NCBI GenBank assembly: GCA_039029315.1
Contig: JBCCGK010000100.1
Location: forward strand, 1 to 43,588
Direction: 5' to 3'
Length of the DNA stretch: 43,588 nucleotides
Source of the DNA: JBCCCJ01 sp039029315
GTDB lineage: Bacteria; Bacteroidota; Bacteroidia; J057
Shown: one piece after another, positions 15,801 through 24,157 of the stretch
How positions within the stretch are numbered: position 1 is the first letter of the stretch
Layout of the letters: each line of letters starts with the position of its first letter
Translations under genes and position numbers: made by a program
Notes under the pieces: model-generated
Seen by the model: only the letters and a program-made list of their open reading frames with translations
Databases searched by the model: none
What the model was told of the DNA's origin: nothing

Positions 15801-16871
15801 ATGATTAAGACAAGCAATCCCAAAGAAATCCTGAAGCTGATCAAAATGCTTTCACCTCAGACCTTTCCGCGACTCGAATACATTTCCCGCGAGGACCTGA
15901 GCCTGACAAATGTCCGTGAAGGGGGGATCAAGGAAGATGTCCCCATGACTGAAGATATGCGTTATCCACGTCCATCAACTTTTCCACTGGGTGCAGAGAA
16001 TGCACACAGTGAGATCGAGATGATCGGTGAGGTAGAGGCAATCCACTGGTATGCCGAAGCAGATGACATCACCTGGCATTTTGTGACCACTGGTGATCCG
16101 AACAATGAGCCATTCGTCCTGGTGCACGGTTTCCCTGAAAGTTGGTATACTTTCCACAACCAGATGAGAGATTTGTCCGATCAGTATTACTGCATCGCTG
16201 TAGATACGCTTGGAAACGGCCAAAGCGACAAGCGGCTTGACCTGGACTACAGCTATGCAGGAATTGCAGGTTCGCTGGCGAAATTACTGGATACCATTGG
16301 TGTAGATCGCTTCAACCTTGGCGGCCATGATCGTGGCTCGGTGATTTCAGATCATCTATTGAATATCGCAGGGATGGAGCAGCGAGTATTGCGCTATGTT
16401 CGCATGCAGCAGTCGGCTAATGAACCGCATGGCGACCCCAAACCACCCCACAAGCTCTTTGCCTCCTCCTGGTTTCCTATGCTGATGCGCTGGACGGGAT
16501 TCCCGCGAATGGCATACGTCGCCAGCATGTACCGTGTGGAAGACATTGCACCAGAAGTCTTGAGACGGTTGGATCACGAAATTAAGTACAAAGGTATCGC
16601 AGAAGCTTCTCCTCAACAATTTCATACCACAAGCCTGGAGCAGGAGCTCGAAGATCGCCACAATTTCCTGTTCGCAAAGATGAGCATGCCGGTTCTGTTT
16701 TTGCAAGGGAAAAACGACCCTGGACAGCATCCCGAAGAGTATGAAAACACACCTAACTTCGTAAGCAATGGGCGGGTTCAGTTCATCGATGGCAACCACT
16801 TCTTCCAGTTGGGTGCTCCGGAAGCTGCAAGCAAAGCGATGCGAGGATTCCTGTCCGAGCCACTGTCCTAA
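15801..16871 (+). CDS. Alpha/beta hydrolase, epoxide-hydrolase-like
   Basis: The 356-residue protein has an alpha/beta-hydrolase core with oxyanion motif HGFP (109-112), nucleophile Asp177 in GGHDRGS, an acid in QGKNDPG and the base His in DGNHFFQLG near the C-terminus. The Asp nucleophile points to an epoxide hydrolase or dehalogenase-type enzyme rather than an esterase. The first 75 residues are an extra charged segment before the core, without a signal peptide. A DUF4345 membrane-protein gene follows 115 bp later, so the two may be co-transcribed. Confidence 0.82.
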   Translation: MIKTSNPKEILKLIKMLSPQTFPRLEYISREDLSLTNVREGGIKEDVPMTEDMRYPRPSTFPLGAENAHSEIEMIGEVEAIHWYAEADDITWHFVTTGDPNNEPFVLVHGFPESWYTFHNQMRDLSDQYYCIAVDTLGNGQSDKRLDLDYSYAGIAGSLAKLLDTIGVDRFNLGGHDRGSVISDHLLNIAGMEQRVLRYVRMQQSANEPHGDPKPPHKLFASSWFPMLMRWTGFPRMAYVASMYRVEDIAPEVLRRLDHEIKYKGIAEASPQQFHTTSLEQELEDRHNFLFAKMSMPVLFLQGKNDPGQHPEEYENTPNFVSNGRVQFIDGNHFFQLGAPEAASKAMRGFLSEPLS

Positions 16872-16986
16872 ACACGATTCCTTTCCAGTATTGGTTATCA
16901 CGCTGAACATTGAATTGCTGAGTATGCTCTCTGCAAGAGGAATTCTTTGTGGCGAGCGTACCAGCATTCAGACACTTTTACAAAGA

Positions 16987-17418
16987 ATGAATATGATGAA
17001 AACCCTTAATATTGTTGTCTTATCTCTCTCTGGGCTGGCCTTGTTCTACGCCTGTTCCATGCGGCTCATCAATCCGACAGGGGCCGTTTTCCTACAAACT
17101 TATTTTGAGAATCCTGCAAACAGTCTCGCCGTTCATATCGACCTGCTGAATGAAATAAGAGGGGTAGGTGCGGTGATGTTCTTGGGAGGAATCATTGCCT
17201 TGCTGGGCGCAATACGCGTGGACTTCAGACAAACGGCATTTGTTGTGTTAATGGTTATTTTCGGTGGCGTTGTCTTGGGACGGTCCCTCAGCTTGCTCAT
17301 CGATGGGATGCCCAATACAGATCTGATTCGAGCCTTTGTTGCTGAGGTCGTTTTGGGTGCACTCAATCTGTTTTGTTTGGTGAATAGCCTGATCCAGGGT
17401 CGCGAAGGAATACCCTGA
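16987..17418 (+). CDS. DUF4345 integral membrane protein
   Basis: The open frame extends upstream to 16768, but that part overlaps the hydrolase gene. The ATG at 16987 (MNMMKTLNIVV), preceded by ACAAAGA, gives a 143-residue protein with four predicted membrane segments (about 7-25, 52-72, 79-97, 115-135). N-x-T-G in RLINPTGAVF and the LNEIRGVGAVMFLGG stretch fit DUF4345. The function is unknown. A decayed hydrolase gene follows immediately. Confidence 0.75.
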   Translation: MNMMKTLNIVVLSLSGLALFYACSMRLINPTGAVFLQTYFENPANSLAVHIDLLNEIRGVGAVMFLGGIIALLGAIRVDFRQTAFVVLMVIFGGVVLGRSLSLLIDGMPNTDLIRAFVAEVVLGALNLFCLVNSLIQGREGIP

Positions 17419-17750
17419 GATGGAATATTTGGATAAGGACACTCTCTGAATGAAGAACGATTGATCCCGGAATCCTTTGCGGACTTTGTAAAAACCGCTG
17501 CCACATATTGAGAAAATAAAGAAACCGAGGCTTATTCTGGCTTGATCATGCCAGGCATGACTTTCCTGCGGATACCTATTGTATGAATAGAGATGCCGGA
17601 CAAAGAAGTTGTATCATCTCTTCCTGTAATGCGGTGGTTGTGAGATTTGGCCATATCGATGCTACAGTGCCTTATTTGTTTACGACCATCAATGCGTATT
17701 TGCAAGAACATATGGATCTAGGTTGGTTCGTTGATGAAATATTGAGATAG
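17419..17750 (+). pseudogene. Decayed serine hydrolase (beta-lactamase family), C-terminal remnant
   Basis: In one frame 17443-17508 reads GHSLNEERLIPESFADFVKT, like the RLIPESW...V region of class-C-like serine hydrolases, then stops at 17509 and again at 17584. In another frame 17586-17750 reads NRDAGQRSCIISSCNAVVVRFGH, matching the family's RGHDGQ..YI.PS.DLVVVRLG strand, and runs to a stop at 17748. The two halves are separated by a frameshift, and no N-terminal SxxK part remains. I conclude it is a gene relic. Confidence 0.6.
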
Positions 17751-17783
17751 AGACCATTCTATCAACTGGGTAAATGTTGAACA

Positions 17784-18977
17784 GTGAGGAAATATGTGAA
17801 AAAACATAATCTTTATGAATCAGTTTTATTGTCTATAAGGCATTCAATTTTTTCTCAAAAACAAATTGTGAAGTATACTTTTCCCATTCTCCTGCTCCTT
17901 TTCCTCTATTCCTGTAAAGAAGCTGTCGTCGACCCGGATGACGCGATCACATGTGGGAAAACGGACCTTCGTCCTGTCTGTGATCCTTCCAAGGCATTAA
18001 GCGCACCTGAAAGTTATCAACTGGATTCGCTTGGACATATAACGGCAAATTCAATTGCCAACAATCATTTTTTGAGATTTCATAAATTTCAATTTATCAA
18101 TGAACAACTAGGCTATGCGCTTACCGTGCCTCCTATGGGAGAATCCGAATTCTTTACAACAACCGATGGTGGCACAAATTGGGAGCTCGTTGAGTTTGAT
18201 TCTCTACAAGATATTCACAACTTTCAATTTCGGGATGAAATGTTTGGAGTTCTCGCAGTAGGTATCAATGAGATCGCAATTACTCAAAACGGAGGGTTTG
18301 ACTGGCAGTTGACACAATTCGATGGGGTAGAAGGGATCACGCAGTCAATCATCATGGATGAGTCCGATTACATATTTGTTGCGATTCATGATTACCTTCA
18401 AAGAAAAAGTACCATTCTAGGATCAACAGATGGTGGTGCCAATTGGAAGAATCTATTCGTTCATGAAACCCAGCGACCATTGTCCATCAAAAAAACGTCT
18501 GAAACACTCATCCTTTACGGTGGGTTCGAAGTCTTCACTATATCATTCACTGGTCGTTTGTTACAAGAGGTAAAGCTAAGCTCTCCTTCTGATGATTTGT
18601 ATATCATCAATGAGGAGGAATGGGTTCGCTTAGCGCTAGAAGGTGGTCTTTATGTTACCCGGGATGCTGGGCAAAACTGGGAGAAGATTGCTGAATCCCA
18701 GGGATCATATGGTATTTCTGGTCTTGAGGGTGGAAAAATCATTGGATTTGAAAGTGCTGATAAAGGGCTATTTATCAGTCCGGTTGGCTTTTGTCCAGAT
18801 GAAGAGCACGGGGTTGAAGAATGCGTGATCTTCTTTATCGATGCGAAAGAGGGAATTTGTGAACATAGCGAAACAGCATACCGCACCAATTCTTATATGC
18901 TACACAGCCAATGGATGGGAGATGGGAAATGGTACATGGTTGTAGGGGAGCACCTATTTGCACTAGAAGAAAAGTAG
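17784..18977 (+). CDS. Lipoprotein with BNR/Ycf48-like Asp-box repeats
   Basis: The 397-residue protein has a lipobox after a hydrophobic segment (ILLLLFLYSC). At least four Asp-box motifs follow: TTTDGGTNWEL, ITQNGGFDWQL, GSTDGGANWKNL and VTRDAGQNWEK. They indicate a beta-propeller of the BNR/sialidase-like or Ycf48-like type. No catalytic Arg triad of a sialidase is evident, so a binding or scaffold role at the outer membrane is more likely. Cysteines near both ends may form disulfides. A small lipoprotein gene begins 32 bp downstream, probably in the same operon. Confidence 0.75.
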   Translation: MRKYVKKHNLYESVLLSIRHSIFSQKQIVKYTFPILLLLFLYSCKEAVVDPDDAITCGKTDLRPVCDPSKALSAPESYQLDSLGHITANSIANNHFLRFHKFQFINEQLGYALTVPPMGESEFFTTTDGGTNWELVEFDSLQDIHNFQFRDEMFGVLAVGINEIAITQNGGFDWQLTQFDGVEGITQSIIMDESDYIFVAIHDYLQRKSTILGSTDGGANWKNLFVHETQRPLSIKKTSETLILYGGFEVFTISFTGRLLQEVKLSSPSDDLYIINEEEWVRLALEGGLYVTRDAGQNWEKIAESQGSYGISGLEGGKIIGFESADKGLFISPVGFCPDEEHGVEECVIFFIDAKEGICEHSETAYRTNSYMLHSQWMGDGKWYMVVGEHLFALEEK

Positions 18978-19009
18978 CCTGAGTTGAACCAAAAAATACG
19001 CAAAAAAGA

Positions 19010-19468
19010 ATGAGAAAATTCATAACAGTATGTCTCCTATTAACAATTGTATCATGTTCAAAGGAACCAGAAAATAAAAATTATGTGATTTGGGAGGGCC
19101 CTTCTATTGAATTTGTCAAAGAACCGAGGACAAATCCAGAGGAGGAAATACATCAAGATCGAATCTCACCAAGTGTTTGGATTACACGAGCAATCAGTGG
19201 CGGACAGATTTACAATATCCTGCTGGAAGAATCAGCTACCAAAGAAACCAGTCCACTAGGTACTCAATGGGCAGAAGGAGAAATCTCAGAGATCTCTAAT
19301 CTTACCTTTAGTCCATTTAGAACCGCAGTAGGATCTCCAAAGTCTGTGGTGGGGAAAAAATTAATTTTGCACTTAGAAGAGGAGGATGTGTATCTGCCTG
19401 TAGAATTTACCAGTTGGCAAGACAATGGAGGAGGAGGCTTTTCCTATATTCGATCTACTCGAAATTAG
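19010..19468 (+). CDS. Small lipoprotein of unknown function
   Basis: The 152-residue protein starts MRKFITVCLLLTIVSCSKEP, a clear lipoprotein signal. The remainder is rich in beta-prone segments and acidic residues and ends in a Gly run (DNGGGGFSY). No family is recognised. It lies 32 bp behind the Asp-box lipoprotein, suggesting they are made together and may act in the same envelope location. Confidence 0.65.
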   Translation: MRKFITVCLLLTIVSCSKEPENKNYVIWEGPSIEFVKEPRTNPEEEIHQDRISPSVWITRAISGGQIYNILLEESATKETSPLGTQWAEGEISEISNLTFSPFRTAVGSPKSVVGKKLILHLEEEDVYLPVEFTSWQDNGGGGFSYIRSTRN

Positions 19469-19496
19469 ATAACTAATGACAGTCGTTTGATACCGT

Positions 19497-19577
19497 ATGA
19501 AAAATCCTACTACTCGGAGCAACAGGAGGAATGGGAATTTGGGGAACAAGTTTGCTGGGTAAATATAGCCGATGAAG
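19497..19577 (+). pseudogene. N-terminal fragment of an NAD(P)-binding (epimerase/NmrA-like) protein
   Basis: From 19501 the frame reads KILLLGATGGMGIWGTSLLG, the glycine-rich Rossmann start of short-chain or NmrA-type proteins. The ATG at 19497 is out of frame by one base because of a run of five A. The frame stops about 25 codons later and nothing downstream continues the fold. Confidence 0.45.
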
Positions 19578-20007
19578 CAAGTGAGAGTCAGCTTCAGAAC
19601 AGCGTTTTTCCCCTGTAGACAACAGTCGATGATTGGGCCAAAAGACCTCAAATCCATCATGATATCAGCTTTTATTCGGTGGGGGCTCTCACAGCGGATC
19701 AAGATTGACAATGACTATCCTTTTAAACCGATTCGCAGCAAAGAACTGCCTTCCCTTTCAGTGTTGTGGTGGATTGGCTTAGGGAGAGACGCAACCCTCA
19801 ATTCACTTGCTTCTCCTCAAGAAAATGGTGCAGGTGAAATACCTAACAAAAGGTGGTTGGGAGACCAGGAAACATATGGAATCATAGCAACAGCTAAGCC
19901 TGGATAAAAACAGAGCCCGGATCAGGAGTCTGACCCAGGCTTTCCTATTTGCAGAGGAGAGCATCCTCCCGCTAGCTCTTTCTGCTTGTTTGCATGTCAG
20001 GCAAAAA
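19578..20007. other. Gene-free stretch
   Basis: No recognisable gene. The open frames here have no family features. An 8-bp inverted pair AAGCCTGG / CCAGGCTT (about 19894-19943) with a GC-rich loop lies downstream of the DUF2147 gene on the minus strand and could mark the transcript end. Confidence 0.35.
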
Positions 20008-20355
20008 CTAGTCTCGGGACCACTCCAGCGTTTTACTTTGCCAGCCTTCTCCTACAGTCAGAATGAGTTGATTGTTCTTTGTTGTTAGGACAGCATTCAT
20101 CCATTTATCCCTTTTTGCGGCATACAATTTTCCTTTCCACTCTCCGTCAACGGACTGGACGTCTTTGATTAATTGCTTTCCTATTTTGGCATTGGCATTA
20201 TCAGAAGAAACGATTGTGCCTTCGTACACACCATTGGTTGCTGCGATTTCAATTTTGGTGTTGTCATTTCCGGTATTCCAAATACCTTCTACAGATTGCT
20301 GTGCGTGCAGTGTTGTCATGAACAAAAGAATGCTCACTGTGAATACAAGTTTCAT
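20008..20355 (-). CDS. DUF2147 family secreted protein
   Basis: The 115-residue protein has a signal peptide (MKLVFTVSILLFMTTLHAQ), then VEGIWNTGNDNTKIEI, GVYEGTIVSSDN and a W-K-G-K-L repeat pattern typical of DUF2147 beta-barrel-like proteins. The family is periplasmic and of unknown function. Its start lies 69 bp after the stop of the coiled-coil gene on the same strand, so both are probably transcribed together from the promoter with the predicted LytTR site near 21244-21272. Confidence 0.75.
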   Translation of the reverse strand: MKLVFTVSILLFMTTLHAQQSVEGIWNTGNDNTKIEIAATNGVYEGTIVSSDNANAKIGKQLIKDVQSVDGEWKGKLYAAKRDKWMNAVLTTKNNQLILTVGEGWQSKTLEWSRD

Positions 20356-20424
20356 GTTGAATGATTTAAGATTGATAATAAATGATTGTGTAGTAGTATC
20401 TGAAACCCAAGGGCCGATTGGGGG

Positions 20425-21156
20425 TTACCTACGAATGTTTCTGCGTTTTTCTCCTCTTTCACGTCGATCTTCTCTTCGTTCTCTACTGTCTTCTGCTGCC
20501 TCCCGCTTATCTTCTGCAATTTCTGCTTTGGTCGCAGCGATATCTTGTTCCATGGTCGCAGCAAATTCCTGGAATAAGGCTTTATTGGCTACTGCTTTTT
20601 CCCGAAGAGAAGGCGCAAAAGAAAAGGTAAATGCCTGAAGTGTGGCATAAATTTGTTTTTGCTGGTTGGTACGTGCGATCTGCTGTTCCAAATCAGCTTT
20701 GTCATCCATTGCATCTCTTTGGTCATCTTGTCTATCGCGGCGATCATCTCTTACATCATGGCGATCTTTCCTGTCGTTATCTACCGTTCTTGCGTCAATG
20801 CGACTTCTTCTGGATTCCCGGCTGGCGGCAGTAGCTTCATTTTGGCTTTGTGCTAGTTCCTGTTTGTCTTGAGCAATTTTTGTTTCGCTTTGCTCAATTT
20901 CTCTTTGCATGGCAGTCATCAACTCGCTTTTTATCGCAGTGATGTTCGCAACATTTTTACCAGCAAAAGCGGATTCAAATTCAACTAGCTGGGCTTTATA
21001 CATAGCCAATTCCTTCACATCTCGTTCCAATTGTGCTTCGTTTGCAGCAATGGCTTGTTGATTTTGGCTGGCTTCTGCCATATTTCTCATCCTTTGAGCA
21101 TGAAGCAAATTGGTGAGTAGGAGGAGGAAGGCAAACAGCAAAACATTTTTTTTCAT
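20425..21156 (-). CDS. Secreted coiled-coil protein with charged DR-rich segment
   Basis: The 243-residue protein has a signal peptide (LLFAFLLLLTNLLHAQ), then long helices with heptad-like spacing (about 30-110). A highly charged stretch of alternating Asp and Arg follows (about 115-150; RKDRHDVRDDRRDRQDD), another helical part, and an Arg/Glu-rich tail. No Pfam family is recognised. It is likely a periplasmic, filament-like or envelope-spanning helical protein. It is the first gene after the predicted LytTR operator at 21244-21272 and probably forms an operon with the DUF2147 gene. Confidence 0.7.
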   Translation of the reverse strand: MKKNVLLFAFLLLLTNLLHAQRMRNMAEASQNQQAIAANEAQLERDVKELAMYKAQLVEFESAFAGKNVANITAIKSELMTAMQREIEQSETKIAQDKQELAQSQNEATAASRESRRSRIDARTVDNDRKDRHDVRDDRRDRQDDQRDAMDDKADLEQQIARTNQQKQIYATLQAFTFSFAPSLREKAVANKALFQEFAATMEQDIAATKAEIAEDKREAAEDSRERREDRRERGEKRRNIRR

Positions 21157-21243
21157 GATACATTTCTTTTAGAGTGGGTAATTATATTTGATCACTCCAA
21201 ACATCAGGAAATTATCAGGAGCCAGTGGGATCAATCCAGGTGA

Positions 21244-21272
21244 ATTGAACACAATGGAGGGTGTATTGAACA
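21244..21272 (-). promoter_or_regulatory. Predicted LytTR operator 2, upstream of coiled-coil gene
   Basis: On the minus strand two copies of TGTTCAAT (21265-21272 and 21244-21251) are exactly 21 bp apart, i.e. two helical turns, with a 13-bp spacer ACACCCTCCATTG. The site at 26093-26121 has the same repeats, the same spacing and 10 of 13 spacer bases. It ends 88 bp before the start codon at 21156. The 21-bp period is that of known LytTR-domain sites (AgrA, AlgR type). The assignment to the adjacent regulator is inferred. Confidence 0.6.
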
Positions 21273-21323
21273 GGGAAAATGTTAACGGATGTGGATCGAG
21301 ATTTATCCTTTCCCATTAACTTG

Positions 21324-21346
21324 CACTTGAGTTTACACTTGAGTTT
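21324..21346. repeat. Two CACTTGAGTTT repeats, 12-bp period
   Basis: CACTTGAGTTT occurs at 21324-21334 and 21336-21346, between the response regulator gene and the coiled-coil operator. It may be a minor regulatory element or chance. The rest of the 319-bp gap is plain AT-rich sequence. Confidence 0.4.
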
Positions 21347-21454
21347 GTACTTTCCTACGGAGTGTCAGATGGCAAGGCAATGTGGATGACAAGTTCATTG
21401 CAAATGTCAAATTCAAGCTCAAAAGAATGGACAATGATATTCAACCTTTTCATC

Positions 21455-21474
21455 AGGTCTCGTCTTCCAGACCT
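21455..21474 (-). terminator. Hairpin at end of the two-component operon
   Basis: AGGTCT and AGACCT form a 6-bp stem with an 8-base loop directly after the response regulator stop codon. There is no strong T run, so it is only a weak terminator candidate. Confidence 0.35.
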
Positions 21475-21475
21475 T

Positions 21476-22228
21476 TTATTGCTCTAACCATGCTTTAAAG
21501 GGACTTACCTTTAGACGACTCACAATAGGCTCATCATTAATCTCAATGTTGAGCTGTAAGATTATTTTTCGATTAAAATATGGTTCGAAAGACAAGATCG
21601 CTTCCCGATTGACCAGCATTTGACGATTGATACGATAAAACAAATGCGGCTCACAAACAGATTCGAGATATTCCAATTTCTTTAAAAAATGGAATCTTTT
21701 CCCTTTGAAGGTATAGAGATAAACCATGTCATTCTCCACATGGAAGAGGGCAATGTCTTCGGCTTTTATGATGACGGTTTTTTCTCTAAATCGAGTGAGA
21801 AAACTTCTCTGATATTGTTGCTTCCCTTTTGGCTGAAATTGGATAGGCGGTAGATTCTTTGTGCTGAGATTCCTGAGGAGTCGTTTGTATTTCTGAAGTG
21901 CCTCATGGATTTCTGCTTCTTTGAATGGTTTTAACAGGTAATCAATCCCATTGTTTTTGATCGCCTGGAGGGTGTATTCATCATAGGCGGTACAAAATAT
22001 GATAGGTACTGACACATCAACATGCTTAAATATTTCAAAACTTTGTCCATCGGCTAATTGGATATCAAAAAAGAGCAGGTCTATATTTTGTTGATAGGTA
22101 CTGAGATAATTGACTGTTTCCACAATGGATTCCAATGTGTCCAGCACGATAAAATCAGGATCCTGCTCTATGATTTCCCGTAATAGGGTAGCGGTGTGTG
22201 CTTCATCTTCTACAATCAGGACATTCAT
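21476..22228 (-). CDS. LytTR-family response regulator
   Basis: The 250-residue protein has a receiver domain (1-120) with acidic pocket VEDE and phospho-acceptor Asp55 (FFDIQLAD), then Lys in DYLLKPF. A linker follows, and a LytTR DNA-binding domain (about 140-248; FREKTVIIKAEDIALFHVEND, FYRINRQMLVNREAI). Its start abuts the kinase stop without a gap, so the two are translated together. LytTR domains bind paired direct repeats about 21 bp apart; two such sites lie upstream of its own operon and of the next one. Confidence 0.92.
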   Translation of the reverse strand: MNVLIVEDEAHTATLLREIIEQDPDFIVLDTLESIVETVNYLSTYQQNIDLLFFDIQLADGQSFEIFKHVDVSVPIIFCTAYDEYTLQAIKNNGIDYLLKPFKEAEIHEALQKYKRLLRNLSTKNLPPIQFQPKGKQQYQRSFLTRFREKTVIIKAEDIALFHVENDMVYLYTFKGKRFHFLKKLEYLESVCEPHLFYRINRQMLVNREAILSFEPYFNRKIILQLNIEINDEPIVSRLKVSPFKAWLEQ

Positions 22229-23311
22229 CTAGCTGAGTAATTTTAATTTTACAAGAAATTGGTCAGGAGATTGTTCGACTAGTATCCCTTTAGAGATATT
22301 CATTAACTCATATCTTTTTGTCAATGTGTCGAGGCCATAGCCCGTAGATTCTATTGCTCCAATTTTGGGTTGAATGTTGTTTGTGACTTCGATATAACCA
22401 TCATCTGTATTGCTGATGTCAATATGCAATGGCATGTTGGACGTCATGCTATTGTGCTTAAAGCAATTTTCAACCACAATTTGTAAAGCCAATGTGGGGA
22501 GAAAACGGGAATAGAGCGATTGATCAATAGTTATGTCTACAAAAACAGCATCTTCATTTCTATTTTTCATCAGAAACAGATAGGATTCCAGTACTGTTAA
22601 TTCCTCTGATAATTGAAGTCTGGTGTTCTCGTTATACTTGAGCGTCTGTCTGTAAAAATCTGATAAACTCAGAATGAATTGTTCAGAATTGCTATTTGAT
22701 TGACGCACCATAGAGCGCAAGGTATTCAGAGAATTAAACAGAAAGTGAGGGTCTATCTTTGCGTGAAGGACTTGTAATTGCGTTTTGTAATTTTCTGTCT
22801 GTATTTGCTCTTTTTCTACTTGCAATTGGCTGATGTTTTCTTGCGCCTTGAGGGTGTACTGGATCGCCAGAAACAGGAATAATCCGAGAGATGTTCTTGC
22901 TACATGGGAAAAATGAAATTCTTGGAAATCATTGAGTATACCCCAGGTAACTATTCCGATTGATCCAACAGCAAAAAGGAGCAGTTTTAATAGATATTTC
23001 GGATTGCGGTATTCCCGTTTTAGCTCCCACAGATACCAAAGGAGATACCACAAATTATAGAGAAAAAAGGAAGAGGTAGCCCAAAGTAGGTAGAATCTGG
23101 GCTGATGTGAAAAAGTTATGACCTCAAAGGTGTAGAAACTCAGCCCTGGGAGCAGTAAAGCCAGAACAATGGGCAGGACGATATGTATCTTTCGTTTCAA
23201 ATCAACATCATTTTTTCTATTTGATGGAGGCACTTTCAAAAAAGCACCTCCTTGGATGTGTTGGACAAAACTAGAAAGTTCTACCATTCTTTCAGACCTC
23301 TTTCTGATCAT
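22229..23311 (-). CDS. LytS/YehU-type sensor histidine kinase
   Basis: The 360-residue protein has four predicted membrane segments (about 43-60, 74-94, 107-126, 140-155) and no large extracellular domain. A short coiled coil is followed by the His-kinase-internal domain with His189 in DPHFLFNSLN, the N-box VVENCFKHN and G-box GYGLDTL. The sensed signal is not evident; the 4TM region or a partner protein may sense it. The ATG overlaps the stop of the upstream lipoprotein gene by 4 bp (ATGA), indicating translational coupling and suggesting that the lipoprotein serves the sensor. Confidence 0.92.
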   Translation of the reverse strand: MIRKRSERMVELSSFVQHIQGGAFLKVPPSNRKNDVDLKRKIHIVLPIVLALLLPGLSFYTFEVITFSHQPRFYLLWATSSFFLYNLWYLLWYLWELKREYRNPKYLLKLLLFAVGSIGIVTWGILNDFQEFHFSHVARTSLGLFLFLAIQYTLKAQENISQLQVEKEQIQTENYKTQLQVLHAKIDPHFLFNSLNTLRSMVRQSNSNSEQFILSLSDFYRQTLKYNENTRLQLSEELTVLESYLFLMKNRNEDAVFVDITIDQSLYSRFLPTLALQIVVENCFKHNSMTSNMPLHIDISNTDDGYIEVTNNIQPKIGAIESTGYGLDTLTKRYELMNISKGILVEQSPDQFLVKLKLLS

Positions 23312-24051
23312 TGAATAATCTTTTGATAACTATTTCCCAAATCATCGCTTATGACATAAGCGATTCCATTAACAGTCAGGGTCTCATCTTCTGCCAATCT
23401 TCGTGCTTGATATGACCAGCCTTCAGGGGGGCTAAGTCGTTCATCAAGGGTTTCCAATTGTTCAATCGTTAAGTCTGGGTCTACTATTTGTGCATAAGAT
23501 TGCATTCTATACACATCCCCAGTTGGAGAAGTCAGCTCATACACCATATTGTCTTTCAGGAAGTGATAAGTGGTTTCTCTCTTGACTTGATTTTCCTCAT
23601 ATAGTTTACTTCCCAAGTCCCCATCAAAAATATCTTTTTCAATGGTCGCTCTTAATGTCATTTCAATCCCGCCAAAATTGACGACCTTGCCATCACTGGA
23701 TTTCCCCCTTGCCTCTATCTGGTTGACCACCCAATAGCGAGGTCCATTTAAGATCACTTTTTTTGCTCTGTATTCTTTCGCCATTTGCTCAGTATTGAGT
23801 TTTTCCCAAAGTTCCTGTGGGAGTTCATTGGAGCCCATGGTATTGTACACTTCCAGATAGAGCCTGGGACCATCTTTAAAAACAGGAATGATTTCTCCAT
23901 AACGAAGGTTTCTCCAATCTTTTGGAAGTTGAATAAATTGCGACTTCTCTGCCACTGGAATTCGCTCCGAAAAAGGAATCTTGCTTCCTGTACATCCTAT
24001 GATTGATACCATTAATAGTATGCCTGCAATCTTTTTCATATTTATTGTCAT
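23308..24051 (-). CDS. Lipoprotein homologous to the C-terminal domain of the upstream dehalogenase-like protein
   Basis: The 247-residue protein has a lipobox (MVSIIGC; an ATG at 24039, MKKIAG, is an equally good start). The whole mature part aligns without large gaps to residues about 415-621 of the upstream gene product. Shared motifs include LRxxRYGE, LNGPRxWxVNQ, TTYxF, YxMQSY, PDLTIxxLxTL, PxGWxxQA and VIxDDLxNSYQKI. I cannot name a family for this domain. The gene overlaps the histidine kinase gene by 4 bp, so it is a candidate sensor partner or ligand-binding protein on the periplasmic side. Confidence 0.8.
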   Translation of the reverse strand: MTINMKKIAGILLMVSIIGCTGSKIPFSERIPVAEKSQFIQLPKDWRNLRYGEIIPVFKDGPRLYLEVYNTMGSNELPQELWEKLNTEQMAKEYRAKKVILNGPRYWVVNQIEARGKSSDGKVVNFGGIEMTLRATIEKDIFDGDLGSKLYEENQVKRETTYHFLKDNMVYELTSPTGDVYRMQSYAQIVDPDLTIEQLETLDERLSPPEGWSYQARRLAEDETLTVNGIAYVISDDLGNSYQKIIQ

Positions 24052-24106
24052 CTGTAGTTTTTTTTGAGTGTTGTTAAATGTCTTTTGATTGTATGGGTAT
24101 CAGGGA

Positions 24107-24137
24107 GTGGTAGTGCTTTCGCTTCCAGCACTACCAC
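24107..24137 (-). other. 11-bp perfect hairpin between operon genes 1 and 2
   Basis: GTGGTAGTGCT (24107-24117) and AGCACTACCAC (24127-24137) pair perfectly around a 9-base loop. No T run follows on either strand, so it is not a standard terminator. In an operon it could be an RNA-stabilising or processing element that sets different levels for the dehalogenase-like gene and the three genes behind it. Confidence 0.55.
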
Positions 24138-24157
24138 GCTTGTCATTGTCAAGCAGC

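Noticed and set aside
19572..19907. A 111-codon open frame as a gene
   Set aside because: There is no family signal, no good start context and it lies in decayed DNA.
24107..24137. Rho-independent terminator inside the four-gene operon
   Set aside because: The stem is strong, but no T run follows on either strand and the genes behind it need the upstream promoter.
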